DNA of 36,673 nucleotides from an uncultured Azospirillum sp. (GCA_900539605.1 UQCS01000014.1:1-36673); one strand, 5' to 3'; counted from the stretch's first letter, positions 16,001 through 23,936 are shown. The notes: a model not told the origin generated them from the letters alone. Numbers and translations: made by a program.

Positions 16001-16438
16001 TCAGTTCGGCATATAACCGTTCATTCCCATACAACGGCGTACCAGCTCATTGTTGATAAAAGACTGCATCCGGACATCTTTGTCATCGGTGCTGCCCTCC
16101 AACGAGGCGGACCATTCCAGCAGTTCCTGCATCCCCATGCTCATCAGCGCTTCAGCTACGGCTTCGGGGCTGGCATCGCGCAAATCGTCACTGTCAACGA
16201 CCTTATAGCCGCGTACCGCCATTTCTTCAGCCACCATTTCGTCAAACTCGGTAAAAATACGGACAGTTTCCTGCTGCTGTTTGGTCAGTTGTTGCTGCTT
16301 TGAAACAACAATTCTGACGACGCGCAGCTTCAGCCCCAGTTCACATAAGCTTGGATCGTCCAGTTTGGCAATATCTGTCTGAGCAAGTTCTTTCATAAAC
16401 TCGTCCAGATTGATGTACATATTTACGTACTTTTCCAT
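16001..16438 (-). CDS. hypothetical protein, paralogue of the next upstream gene
   Basis: I do not recognise this 145-residue cytosolic, acidic, alpha-helical protein. It aligns end to end with the gene at 16616-17047, ungapped for about 60 residues: an IN-x2-EF start, LDD...L, a basic turn ending RGYKVVDSDDL, P-x6-ALMSMGMQELL, a LEGS segment, and an EL(V/M)RR tail. Residues 45-55 are Gln/Lys-rich (SKQQQLTKQQQ). No catalytic or DNA-binding motif is clear. Its promoter and 5' leader are also duplicated from the upstream copy. It is monocistronic, with its own terminator. Confidence 0.7.
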   Translation of the reverse strand: MEKYVNMYINLDEFMKELAQTDIAKLDDPSLCELGLKLRVVRIVVSKQQQLTKQQQETVRIFTEFDEMVAEEMAVRGYKVVDSDDLRDASPEAVAEALMSMGMQELLEWSASLEGSTDDKDVRMQSFINNELVRRCMGMNGYMPN

Positions 16439-16457
16439 AACACTTAAAATTAATAAT

Positions 16458-16474
16458 TACTGTTAGTAACAGTA
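16458..16474. promoter_or_regulatory. palindromic operator candidate
   Basis: TACTGTTAGTAACAGTA is a perfect 8-base inverted repeat around a central G, centred on the predicted transcription start of the 145-residue gene, the position of a repressor site. Confidence 0.6.
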
Positions 16475-16499
16475 TGAAGCAACTATGGTGAAAAATCAA
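16471..16499 (-). promoter_or_regulatory. promoter of the 145-residue gene
   Basis: On the minus strand TTGATT (16499-16494) and CATACT (16476-16471) are 17 bases apart. A 17-base palindrome overlaps the -10 box and start point. The same TTGATTTTT opening occurs in the promoter of the paralogue. Confidence 0.6.
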
Positions 16500-16561
16500 G
16501 CCTTAAATTGACAAAATATTCCAAAAATATTCAATCATTGCTGGCAATACAACACCGGCAC

Positions 16562-16597
16562 AAAAAATCCGGCTGAATCTTCACAGATTCAACCGGA
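16562..16597 (-). terminator. terminator after the 143-residue gene
   Basis: A 13-base-pair stem with one mismatch (16568-16580 with 16585-16597, 4-base loop) is followed on the minus strand by TTTTTT. It separates the two paralogous genes into independent units. Confidence 0.9.
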
Positions 16598-16615
16598 AAT
16601 CAAAATTATCAAGGA

Positions 16616-17047
16616 TCAGGCCTGTCCGCCCCTCGCCGCCCGCCGCATCAATTCGGCCTGGGCTTTTTCCTTCAGCAGGAGAAAAAGCTCGCTTTTATCC
16701 TGCCGGATAAGTTCTTCCAACGCATTGAGCAGTTTCAACAACTCTTCCATCGAATACGAATAGAGAACATCGTAGATCACCGGAGCATTGCTTTTCAGCA
16801 GATCAACCAGGGTCACCAGTTGAAAGCCGCGCTGTTTCAGTTCGTTTTCCATCCGTTGCAGATAAAAACGGCAGCCGTTCAAAAACGTCAACTCAACGCA
16901 GCTCAACTCACGGTGCAAGTACGTTTCGCAAATCAGTTTAGTTTTAGCCGTTGCCATGATCAAAGCGTCATTATCAATCTTTTTCAAATCCATCCGCGTC
17001 AGCTTATTCAGAAACTCAAGCGGATTAATTTCTTCGGTAACAATCAT
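16616..17047 (-). CDS. hypothetical protein, paralogue of the 145-residue protein
   Basis: An unrecognised 143-residue helical protein. The start at 17047 (MIVTEEINPLEF) was chosen over an in-frame ATG at 17110, which lies on the -35 box of the promoter, and because it aligns with its paralogue. Shared features are the IN-x2-EF opening, KxD...L, ELKQRGFQLVTLVDLL, SYSMEELL, LEEL and the closing ELMRRAARGG. Cys residues (ICET, LSCVE, NGCRF) are not shared, so they are not a conserved metal site. It lies 76 bases downstream of dnaJ on the same strand but has its own promoter. A regulatory or protein-protein role is possible; there is no evidence for either. Confidence 0.7.
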   Translation of the reverse strand: MIVTEEINPLEFLNKLTRMDLKKIDNDALIMATAKTKLICETYLHRELSCVELTFLNGCRFYLQRMENELKQRGFQLVTLVDLLKSNAPVIYDVLYSYSMEELLKLLNALEELIRQDKSELFLLLKEKAQAELMRRAARGGQA

Positions 17048-17081
17048 ATTCTTAAAATTAATAATTAGTATAACGGTTATG

Positions 17082-17110
17082 ATTATATGGCCATTATAGA
17101 CAAAAATCAA
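17082..17110 (-). promoter_or_regulatory. promoter of the 143-residue gene
   Basis: On the minus strand TTGATT (17110-17105) and a perfect TATAAT (17087-17082) are spaced by 17 bases. An 11-base palindrome ATAACGGTTAT (17070-17080) covers the predicted start, paralleling the palindrome at the paralogous promoter. Confidence 0.7.
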
Positions 17111-17124
17111 CTTTTTTTCACAGC

Positions 17125-18252
17125 TCAGGCCGCAAATAAGTCTTTTATTTTTTCAAAAAAGCTTTTTTCTGCCGGTTGACAATTGTCATCACCACTGAGT
17201 GTTCGAAATTCTTCCAACAATTCTTTTTGACGAGCATTGAGGTTAACCGGCGTTTCAACTCTGAATTCCACCCACAGGTCTCCTTTATCTATCGAACGCA
17301 TCTTTGGCATACCTTCGTTCTTAATTTTGACACGTTGTCCGCTCTGAGTGCCGGCTGCAACTTTTACTTCGATTTTATGCCCGTCGACTGCGGGAATTTC
17401 AATTGTACCGCCCAACGCCGCACATGCCATCGATACCGGTACCTGAGCCAGCAAATCCGCTCCCTCGCGCATATACAGCTTATGCGGTTTGATGCTCACA
17501 AACACATACAAATCACCGTTACGACCGCCGCCGGTGCCTGGAATACCTTCGCCAGACAAACGGATACGGGTACCGTCGTCGATCCCGGCCGGAATTTTGA
17601 TTTTAAGTTCCTTGGTATGGGGAACCGTTCCTTCGCCTCGGCATTCGGGACAAGCATCCTTTAATTTGCGTCCGCGACCGCCACACTCCGGACAAACCGT
17701 TTCCATAATCATAAAGCCATGCTGACGATGTACCCGGCCGCTGCCGTGACAGGCGGTGCACAACGGCGGTTCTTTGCCATCCTGAGTCCCAAAGCCGTTG
17801 CACTTGTCACAAACTTTCTCGGTCGGAAACGAAATTGTCTTTTCCAACCCGTTATAAGCGTCTTCAAGCGATATTTCCAAATCATAACGCAGATTCTCGC
17901 CTTCTTTGCCGGCGCTATTCCGCGCACCGCGTCTGCCGCCGCCCATAAAATCGGAAAACACTTCGGAAAAAATATCGCCGAAGCCGCCGCCGAAATTGAA
18001 ATCAAACGGGTTGGCACCACCCCCCTGTTCAAAAGCGGCATGACCGTAGCGGTCATAGGCCGCCCGTTTCTGTTCGTCTTTCAAAACCTCGTACGCTTCG
18101 TTAATTTCCTTAAAACGGGCTTCTGCCTCCGCATTGCCCTGATTGCGGTCGGGATGGTACTTCATTGCCAGCCGCCGATACGACTTTTTAATCTCTTCGG
18201 AAGTTACGCCTTTGGCCACTTCCAAAGTTTCATAATAGTCCTTTTTACTCAT
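17125..18252 (-). CDS. dnaJ: chaperone DnaJ
   Basis: Hsp40 co-chaperone that stimulates DnaK ATPase and delivers unfolded clients. The 375-residue product has the J-domain (1-70) with HPD at 33-35, a Gly/Phe-rich region (about 76-105), four zinc-binding CxxCxGxG repeats (CDKCNGFG, CTACHGSG, CPECGGRG, CPECRGEG, about 145-215), and the C-terminal substrate-binding domain. All eight zinc cysteines are present. dnaK and grpE are not adjacent. It has its own promoter, with a palindrome in the -35/-10 spacer. Confidence 0.97.
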   Translation of the reverse strand: MSKKDYYETLEVAKGVTSEEIKKSYRRLAMKYHPDRNQGNAEAEARFKEINEAYEVLKDEQKRAAYDRYGHAAFEQGGGANPFDFNFGGGFGDIFSEVFSDFMGGGRRGARNSAGKEGENLRYDLEISLEDAYNGLEKTISFPTEKVCDKCNGFGTQDGKEPPLCTACHGSGRVHRQHGFMIMETVCPECGGRGRKLKDACPECRGEGTVPHTKELKIKIPAGIDDGTRIRLSGEGIPGTGGGRNGDLYVFVSIKPHKLYMREGADLLAQVPVSMACAALGGTIEIPAVDGHKIEVKVAAGTQSGQRVKIKNEGMPKMRSIDKGDLWVEFRVETPVNLNARQKELLEEFRTLSGDDNCQPAEKSFFEKIKDLFAA

Positions 18253-18305
18253 AACCGGTATGCTTTCCTGTTAAAATGATTTGTTTTCATGGAATATTTA
18301 GGGTG

Positions 18306-18334
18306 TTTATAGCCGAAACGCAAGCGTTTTGCAA
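18306..18334 (-). promoter_or_regulatory. promoter of dnaJ
   Basis: On the minus strand TTGCAA (18334-18329) and TATAAA (18311-18306) are 17 bases apart. CTTG followed by CTATAAA also loosely fits the alphaproteobacterial RpoH pattern. The spacer holds the inverted repeat AAACGC-AA-GCGTTT (18316-18329). It is not a CIRCE element. Confidence 0.6.
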
Positions 18335-18412
18335 GCCGAGATTAGCAAATTTATCAGGTTTAAAATCGGGACGCCGCTCTTATTTTAAATTTAAACCAGC
18401 AAGGAGAAAACA

Positions 18413-18643
18413 ATGGGCAGAAAAATTAAAATCAAAGATATGACAAATCTTACCTATCAGGATGACGACGAAAAAGATTTTCATATCAAAACCGTGGACG
18501 ACGAAAACCTGATCACACCCAATTACGGGCTCGACGATCAGGAAGAATTCATTTGTGATATGCACAATTTCGGCGACAGCGACGACTTGCCGGTTAGTGA
18601 CCGCGCGATGATGAGCAGCCGCCAACGCTGCGACTATCCCTAA
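18413..18643 (+). CDS. small acidic hypothetical protein
   Basis: A 76-residue unrecognised protein with a strong AAGGAG ribosome binding site 7 bases before the ATG. The first 11 residues are basic (GRKIKIKDM), the rest very acidic (YQDDDEKDF, VDDEN, LDDQEEF, GDSDDLP), with one Cys near the middle and one near the end. There is no membrane segment. Such charge segregation suggests a disordered protein. It is divergent from dnaJ and ends at its own hairpin, supporting a real gene. Confidence 0.65.
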   Translation: MGRKIKIKDMTNLTYQDDDEKDFHIKTVDDENLITPNYGLDDQEEFICDMHNFGDSDDLPVSDRAMMSSRQRCDYP

Positions 18644-18669
18644 CCGCTACCTGTCATCTTCTTCCGATC

Positions 18670-18697
18670 AAAATACCAGACTCCTGTCCGGTATTTT
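18670..18697 (+). terminator. terminator after the small acidic gene
   Basis: The stem AAAATACC/GGTATTTT has a 12-base loop and ends in a T-rich arm, 27 bases after the stop. It is moderately strong. Confidence 0.55.
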
Positions 18698-18712
18698 CAG
18701 TTTGTGCCCCGA

Positions 18713-18749
18713 CAAAAAAAATCCCGGTCTGCAAGCCGACAGACCGGGA
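18713..18749 (-). terminator. terminator after the nitronate monooxygenase-like gene
   Basis: On the minus strand the 10-base-pair GC-rich stem TCCCGGTCTG/CAGACCGGGA with an 8-base loop is followed by eight T residues. Confidence 0.92.
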
Positions 18750-18774
18750 AAAGACGATATGGACGCAAAAAGCA

Positions 18775-20172
18775 TTACTCGCCGCGCCTGATTTTTTCGA
18801 TCAGTTCTTTTACCGAAGGAATGCAGCCGTTGCGATACAACGGATCGGTCGCAAAACGGTAAACCTGGTGACCGGCAAACAACAAATGATCTTTGACGCT
18901 GCCGCCGTGTCCCACTTCGTACAGGGTTTTATGAATACAATAAGTACGCGGATCCGGAATACGCCCGGTAGAACCGGTCGGACTTGCCGCCGACCAGGTT
19001 GAAAACTGGCATTGCGACAAACAACCGACACAATTTTTGCGATCCTGTTTCATTTCTTCCCAGTCTTGGGGAGTCATAAAGACGACTGTGCCGTCTGGCG
19101 TTTCTTTAATTGCCGTCAGCCCGGCATTAATTTGGTTGTTGGCCTTGCTCATGTCATCGGGCCGGATAAAGATGGTTTTGTGTTCACTCATTTTCAAAGG
19201 CTGGCTGAATTCGGCATCGGCTTCGGTCTTGAAGGCAATTTCGCCGTTCTTGCGGTCCAGCAGTTTTTCAAGGAAAGTGTTTTTAATTGCCGAAGAGAAG
19301 AAACCGGTCGGGCTGAAACGCTGCAAAATGACATCGCCTTTTTTAACCTGCAACATCACCTTTTTCCATGCTTCGCTCACCGGGCTTTCTTTGGTAATCA
19401 TCGGACGGGTCCCAAACTGGAATGCCAGCGGACCAATTTCCGGATTGTCAATATAATCTTCCCAGTCTTTCAACGACCAAATGCCGCCGGCCAAAATAAT
19501 CGGTGTTGCGGTCAGGCCGTATTTGTTCATCAGGCTGCGCAATTCGACCACCCGGTTATACGGTGTTTCCGGTTTTGCCGGATCTTCGGCGTTGGACAAG
19601 CCGTTATGTCCTCCGGCCAGCCACGGATCCTCATAAACCACACCGCCCAAAAACTCGGTAAAGTTAGCATAGGCACGTTTCCACAAAATGTTAAACGCAC
19701 GGGCCGAAGAAACAATCGGATAGTAATAAACGCCAAACTTGGAAGCCAGCGCGCCAAGATGATACGGCATCCCAGCACCGCAGGTAACGCCGTTGATCAG
19801 GCCTTTGGCCTTTTCAAGCACGCCTTCGAGAATTCGTTGCGAATCAGCCAACTCCCACAGCATATTCATATGGATACGGCCGTTGCCGTTTGAAATCTCA
19901 TGAGCAACTTCTGCCTGAGCGATTCCGCCTTTGATGGCTCTTTCCACCATTTCTTCATGGCGTTCGGGCCGCGACTTTTTAAAGAAAATCTCTGAAACGA
20001 CATTGCCTTTCTCGTCATAAAAATCCGGACTGACGCCGGAGAAAGTGCCGACGCAGTTTTCATGCGCCCAGGCGCCGCTGCTGCGTCCGTCGCTGGCATT
20101 AATGCCTTTGCCGCCTTCGACCAGCGGCAGGACTTCTTTGCCGGAAATGAGAATGGGATTTAGATTTTTCAA
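18775..20172 (-). CDS. nitronate monooxygenase-like flavoprotein
   Basis: A 465-residue cytosolic protein of the nitronate monooxygenase/2-nitropropane dioxygenase fold, expected to bind FMN in a TIM barrel. Visible landmarks are an N-terminal PILISGKEVLPLVEGGKG, the NGVTCGAGMPYHL segment (strand and Gly-rich FMN phosphate loop), PIILAGGIWSLKD (the AGGI motif of the phosphate-binding end), and GPLAFQFGTRPMIT. Near the C-terminus is a cysteine cluster CVGCLSQC (about 394-401), absent from classical short enzymes and suggestive of a metal site. Length is above the 310-380 norm. Substrate is uncertain; related proteins also include enoyl reductases. It is separated from the kinase operon by 71 bases. 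Confidence 0.75.
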   Translation of the reverse strand: MKNLNPILISGKEVLPLVEGGKGINASDGRSSGAWAHENCVGTFSGVSPDFYDEKGNVVSEIFFKKSRPERHEEMVERAIKGGIAQAEVAHEISNGNGRIHMNMLWELADSQRILEGVLEKAKGLINGVTCGAGMPYHLGALASKFGVYYYPIVSSARAFNILWKRAYANFTEFLGGVVYEDPWLAGGHNGLSNAEDPAKPETPYNRVVELRSLMNKYGLTATPIILAGGIWSLKDWEDYIDNPEIGPLAFQFGTRPMITKESPVSEAWKKVMLQVKKGDVILQRFSPTGFFSSAIKNTFLEKLLDRKNGEIAFKTEADAEFSQPLKMSEHKTIFIRPDDMSKANNQINAGLTAIKETPDGTVVFMTPQDWEEMKQDRKNCVGCLSQCQFSTWSAASPTGSTGRIPDPRTYCIHKTLYEVGHGGSVKDHLLFAGHQVYRFATDPLYRNGCIPSVKELIEKIRRGE

Positions 20173-20243
20173 GTTATAAACCTTTCATAGTATTTTATTT
20201 GCCCAATTTTATACCACAAAAATTTTTTATTTCATAGCAAAAT

Positions 20244-21722
20244 TTAAGAAGTTAGCATCAATATTTCAAGGGGCAGACGATTAACCGCGATCAAAGCGAC
20301 CAAAAGGCAGATAAATGCATAAACTTCCAACAGCAGCGGAAGCGTCTCGTAACGAAACAACGGCACCTTCGGGCGCAGTTTTTGAAAAAGGCGGTGAATC
20401 GCTACCATAATCAAGGTGATGCCGATTGCCTGTACGCCGATTCCGGCGGTTTTCAGTGCTTCGGCAAACGGCGCCGCCATAAAATGGACCAGCCCGAAAA
20501 ACAGCAGATAAATGACTACCGCCGCCGCCGTTATATGGTTAGCACGAATCACCCGCCGCCGTTCCATTATCTTTTCCTGTTCCATTTGCTCGGGCGACAT
20601 CTTGTCAATCTCGAGCCCGCGCACGGTTTTAGGAGTTTGCAGTTGCTGGCGCCGTTCCTGCATGTCCGACTTAAACTTCTCGTCCATCAGGCACAAACCG
20701 CACCCTTTGGAAGTAAAATAGGCGTGGTCGGAGTTCTTTTTGCACGGGCGCAGGTTTTGCAGCAGATTGCGCAAATGCCTTTCCCATTCGGCCGCCGTGG
20801 GTCGTTTCATTCCCTTGACAAAAGCCCGGTCAAACAATTCGAGCGTATCTTTGGCAAAATAGTCATGAATACTGTAAGGATGCGGCGCCTGATAAAGGTC
20901 GGCCCACGAGCCATAGGCATAACGGTAGGCGGCAATCCGCTCCTGAATCGTCAGGTTCGGGACTCCCTGTTTACGCGGAACACCGGAAAACGGATGAATT
21001 CCGTTGTTCAGCAACTTAAACAAAATCACCGCCAGCGCAAATTTGTCCTGTTCTTCACCCATCTGTTCGCAACTGAGCTGCATTCCCTCAGGATAAATAT
21101 ATTCCTCACTGACAAATTCGGCCGGATAGCGGCTTTTTTCGCCTCGAATTGAAAAACCGTCGCAATCCAAGATCGCAATCAGCATGCTTTGTTTATAAAC
21201 ATATACGTTGGAGGGTTTGAGATCAACGATGTAATGTCCCTTCTCGTGCAAGGCCGCCACCATGGTGCAGAGATTGTAAGCCGCCTGAACCCGATGTTCA
21301 TATTTTTCGGTCAGTTTAAGCTTATGGCGGATTGCTTTTTGCATAAAGTGATCAAGCGACGCTGCCTGACTCAAATCAATCAACGGCATCAGATAACCGA
21401 CACAAAAACCGTTTTCGTCTTCCAACAACGCTTCCGGCCATGCAATCTGCACATAGCTGTTGCCGTCTTCCATCGTAAACTGCTTGCCGTCTTTCATCGC
21501 CGGTGAAAAACTGGGACGGTTGAGCAGCATTGCCTGCAGCTTTTCGCGGTTGGTACTGCTTTTGCCGAGATTATGGAAAATTTTCGCCACCATCTGCGGA
21601 TGACCTTTTACCCGGAAAATACGGCCGGCGGCACCGCCTTTGTTGATCAGCTCGCCGAGAGTAATCTGCTCCCAGGTTCGGTCGCCGTAAATGGCATTAT
21701 AAATCGGCGCTGTTTCTTCCAT
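20244..21722 (-). CDS. membrane-anchored Ser/Thr kinase of the VWA-PP2C-kinase triad
   Basis: A eukaryotic-type kinase (492 residues from the ATG at 21722). It has the Gly-rich loop NKGGAAGRIF, catalytic Lys47 (VAKIF), Asp167 and Asn172 (VDLKPSN in place of HRDLKPxN), and Asp188 in DCDGF in place of DFG, characteristic of YegI/TerY-P-type kinases and compatible with activity. A CxxC-like patch (CKKNSDHAYFTSKGCGLC) precedes two to three C-terminal membrane helices (about 395-490). The chosen ATG shares its A with the TGA of the phosphatase gene, suggesting coupled translation; an upstream GTG-like start would add five residues. Together with the next two genes it forms the triad. Confidence 0.85.
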   Translation of the reverse strand: MEETAPIYNAIYGDRTWEQITLGELINKGGAAGRIFRVKGHPQMVAKIFHNLGKSSTNREKLQAMLLNRPSFSPAMKDGKQFTMEDGNSYVQIAWPEALLEDENGFCVGYLMPLIDLSQAASLDHFMQKAIRHKLKLTEKYEHRVQAAYNLCTMVAALHEKGHYIVDLKPSNVYVYKQSMLIAILDCDGFSIRGEKSRYPAEFVSEEYIYPEGMQLSCEQMGEEQDKFALAVILFKLLNNGIHPFSGVPRKQGVPNLTIQERIAAYRYAYGSWADLYQAPHPYSIHDYFAKDTLELFDRAFVKGMKRPTAAEWERHLRNLLQNLRPCKKNSDHAYFTSKGCGLCLMDEKFKSDMQERRQQLQTPKTVRGLEIDKMSPEQMEQEKIMERRRVIRANHITAAAVVIYLLFFGLVHFMAAPFAEALKTAGIGVQAIGITLIMVAIHRLFQKLRPKVPLFRYETLPLLLEVYAFICLLVALIAVNRLPLEILMLTS

Positions 21723-22474
21723 CACAGTTTGGCCCATAAGAAAGTTTTGTCGTCCGGATTAAGCTTTTGAGCGCGCATCGTATTCAAAGTGTTGGAAAGC
21801 GCACGCACAGCTTTGGTTTTCAGCTTTTCCCCATCCAGAAAATTATTGATCGGCAGCAAAAAGTTCGGTTCGATACGGCTGAAATCGGGCGCAAACGAAA
21901 AGTTGGTCAGGCCGTCGGACATCAGCATCAGCGTATGAGCCTGTTCAAAAGTCGTAAAACGCAGCGTATCTTCCCAATCATCCATCGTATAAAAATAGGT
22001 CTCACAGGAGAAAACGCCGTTTTCCGGCCGGGAGGCCACATAACGTGACAGGTCCGGCGCCGTAAAGGCAATCGCGGCACCGTCGCCGATATGAAAGAAG
22101 ATCCCGCGGCCGCGATGACAGACCGCGCCGACCACCGTCGCCGCAAAAGCCATAATTCCTTTGGGATTGTTGGCAGAATTAAGACGGTGAAACATCAGCT
22201 TGTCCCGGGCAACCGAAATTGCATTGACCACCGCGGAACGAATGTTGTCAAAAGGTGCGTTGGCCAGCAGGTCAACCAGGGTATCGCAGACAATTTTGGC
22301 ACCGATACGTCCGTAACGGGTTGAACCGGCACCGTCTGAAACCACGGCTACAAAATTTTCACCGCGGGTCGAATAACGGCAATAATCCTGACAAGGCTGC
22401 CCGCGACCACGATGTATCGGTCCGGTAATGCAGGTTGCGCGTACCTTGATTTGCCGACGGTCAGTTTTCTTCAT
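21722..22474 (-). CDS. PP2C-type protein phosphatase
   Basis: A metal-dependent protein phosphatase of 250 residues (start at ATG 22474, MKKTDRRQIK). The metal-binding motifs are QD at 29-30, VSDGAGS at 46-51, FHIGDGAA near 123, LMSDGLT near 190, and DDKTFLWA at the C-terminus, the full PP2C set. The start overlaps the VWA stop by 14 bases and the stop overlaps the kinase start, tight coupling that argues for a common function: it should reverse phosphorylation by the kinase. Similar to YegK. A longer in-frame start at 22495 lacks support. Confidence 0.88.
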   Translation of the reverse strand: MKKTDRRQIKVRATCITGPIHRGRGQPCQDYCRYSTRGENFVAVVSDGAGSTRYGRIGAKIVCDTLVDLLANAPFDNIRSAVVNAISVARDKLMFHRLNSANNPKGIMAFAATVVGAVCHRGRGIFFHIGDGAAIAFTAPDLSRYVASRPENGVFSCETYFYTMDDWEDTLRFTTFEQAHTLMLMSDGLTNFSFAPDFSRIEPNFLLPINNFLDGEKLKTKAVRALSNTLNTMRAQKLNPDDKTFLWAKL

Positions 22475-23150
22475 CCCAGTTTCCCGTATTATCAAACAAA
22501 TCGCCGGCGTTGGGTGCCGCTTTTGAAATGCACGAAACGCTTCGGCTCAGCCAGAGGAAGAATTCGGTAAACTTCAGACCGGTCAGCCGTTTGGGTGTAT
22601 TAAGAGAAAAGTGCGCCAGCTTCTCGAGGTTGGCGCCTTCGGTACCCACCGCATGAATAACCACTTTTTTGTTTTCCTGCGCCTGACAGCACTTGCGGGC
22701 AGTACTCTCCCAATCATAGTCGGTCGGTTCGCCGTCACTGATCAGAAAAATCCACGGCCGTTTGGAAGTGATGCCGCAACTGTCATACAAACACTTTTGC
22801 TCTTCGATCTTCTGTAAGGCCAGTTCCATCGCCTTGCCGAGCGGCGTCAGACCGCCAGCAACCATCTCCGGCGCCGAAAAATTCATGGCGTCAATCCAGT
22901 CGGCGGAAACTTCGGTTTCGTCTTTACCGAAAGCTTTGATAATCAATAACTGAACCCGCGAACTGGCGTCAATGTCTTCTTTCAGTTCTTTCTCCAACGC
23001 TTTTAACCCGACATTCAATTGCTTGATCGGTTCGCCGCGCATGGAACCGGAACAATCCAGCACCAAAACACAGGGGGTTCGTTCGTTGGCATTGTCGGCA
23101 AATTCGACATACGGAATCATTTCATCCACAAAATTGTTTTCTGCCATCAT
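22461..23150 (-). CDS. VWA-domain protein (TerY/YegL-like)
   Basis: A 229-residue soluble von Willebrand A protein. The MIDAS metal site is complete: DCSGS at 32-36, Thr in GGLTPLG near 100, and Asp in SDGEPTD near 137. The fold covers residues about 24-210. Families of this type (TerY, YegL) are known to pair with a PP2C phosphatase and a kinase, as here, and are thought to detect or scaffold partners by divalent-metal-dependent binding. AAGGAAG precedes the ATG. It follows a lipoprotein gene by 14 bases on the same strand. Two cysteines (RKCCQ) and C-terminal LSRSVSCISKAAP are not shared with known metal sites. Confidence 0.87.
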   Translation of the reverse strand: MMAENNFVDEMIPYVEFADNANERTPCVLVLDCSGSMRGEPIKQLNVGLKALEKELKEDIDASSRVQLLIIKAFGKDETEVSADWIDAMNFSAPEMVAGGLTPLGKAMELALQKIEEQKCLYDSCGITSKRPWIFLISDGEPTDYDWESTARKCCQAQENKKVVIHAVGTEGANLEKLAHFSLNTPKRLTGLKFTEFFLWLSRSVSCISKAAPNAGDLFDNTGNWDEEN

Positions 23151-23164
23151 AATCTTCCTTGTCT

Positions 23165-23296
23165 CTATTGCCGCGGATAGGAATGGGGATAGCCGCTGCC
23201 CTCAAGCGCTGCCGGGGCGGAGACTTTGCCGCAGCCGCTTACGGACAAAGCGGCCGCTACCAACAAAATCCAAAAAAGTACCGAGGCTTTTTTCAT
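23165..23296 (-). CDS. small LptM/YifL-like lipoprotein
   Basis: A 43-residue frame, missed by length cut-offs, encodes MKKASVLFWILLVAAALSVSGCGK then a short Pro-rich tail. LSVSGC fits a lipobox (L-x-x-[AGS]-C) with Cys as the modified residue, so it is a lipoprotein. The tail ending YPHSYPRQ is like the LptM/YifL-type lipoproteins of proteobacteria (CGxKGP... YP). It lies 14 bases upstream of the VWA gene on the same strand, so it may be cotranscribed with the triad; that link is inference. Confidence 0.7.
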   Translation of the reverse strand: MKKASVLFWILLVAAALSVSGCGKVSAPAALEGSGYPHSYPRQ

Positions 23297-23313
23297 ATTC
23301 TTTTACCTTTTAC

Positions 23314-23341
23314 TTGTCTATTTGATTATTATGGTTATATA
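23314..23341 (+). promoter_or_regulatory. promoter of the thioredoxin-like gene
   Basis: TTGTCT (23314-23319) and TATATA (23336-23341) stand 16 bases apart, with a predicted start near 23348, 24 bases ahead of the ATG at 23372. Confidence 0.5.
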
Positions 23342-23371
23342 TTATTCCTCAACCGGAGACAAGATAAAAAT

Positions 23372-23923
23372 ATGATCAGTAAGCAGATGAAAAAAATTTG
23401 TAGAATGGTGATGCTAGCAATAGTGTGTTTGCAAATTCCGACGGTTTGGGCAAACGAAAAAGGCATCAACATTTATCACACGCCGCGTCAGGCACCGTCA
23501 AAAGTCATATACAGCGAAACCGGCAGCAAGGTCAAACTCTCTGATTTTGACGGTGATTTTGTGCTGGCCGTTTTTTGGTCCAGACATTGCACGCCCTGCC
23601 TGCGCGAAATCGAAAGCCTCAACGCTTTTGCCCGTCAAACCAGGGATGACGGCATCCGGGTTATTATGATTTCTCCCAAAAAAGAATGGCAGGGCGGATT
23701 TTCGGAACAGCGGCGGTTGTTGAAAAAGTTTGGTGGCAATGACCTGGAAATGTACGTTGACGACAAAAACGACATGGCCTCTGCGTTGGGAATTTTTTCC
23801 TCGCCGGTAACCGTATTGATCAGCCGCGAAGGCAAAGAAATCGGTCGTATCCGCGGCAGCGCCGACTGGAACAGTCCTCAAGTAATCGAATATATTTATA
23901 AAATCAAGGCCGAACACGGTTAG
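23372..23923 (+). CDS. secreted thioredoxin-like protein (TlpA/ResA type)
   Basis: A 183-residue periplasmic protein. The first 31 residues form a signal peptide (VMLAIVCLQIPTVWA). The thioredoxin fold follows with the redox-active motif WSRHCTPC (CTPC at about 76-79), a KxxGG linker, and a cis-Pro in SSPVTVLI. The two catalytic cysteines are intact, so it should reduce or oxidise periplasmic disulfides. CGGAGA lies upstream; the start at 23372 was chosen over an earlier ATG at 23159 because the latter lies far upstream across the promoter. It ends at a bidirectional terminator shared with the ATPase operon. The partner is unknown. Confidence 0.85.
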   Translation: MISKQMKKICRMVMLAIVCLQIPTVWANEKGINIYHTPRQAPSKVIYSETGSKVKLSDFDGDFVLAVFWSRHCTPCLREIESLNAFARQTRDDGIRVIMISPKKEWQGGFSEQRRLLKKFGGNDLEMYVDDKNDMASALGIFSSPVTVLISREGKEIGRIRGSADWNSPQVIEYIYKIKAEHG

Positions 23924-23936
23924 AATTTTGTAAAAA

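Noticed and set aside
19012..19893. 293-residue plus-strand open frame
   Set aside because: Antisense shadow of the nitronate monooxygenase-like gene with no motifs or ribosome binding site.
20382..21152. 256-residue plus-strand open frame
   Set aside because: Antisense shadow of the triad kinase gene, whose kinase motifs are clear.
23159..23371. Longer N-terminus for the thioredoxin-like protein
   Set aside because: The upstream part crosses the promoter and is antisense to the lipoprotein gene; the signal peptide begins after 23372.
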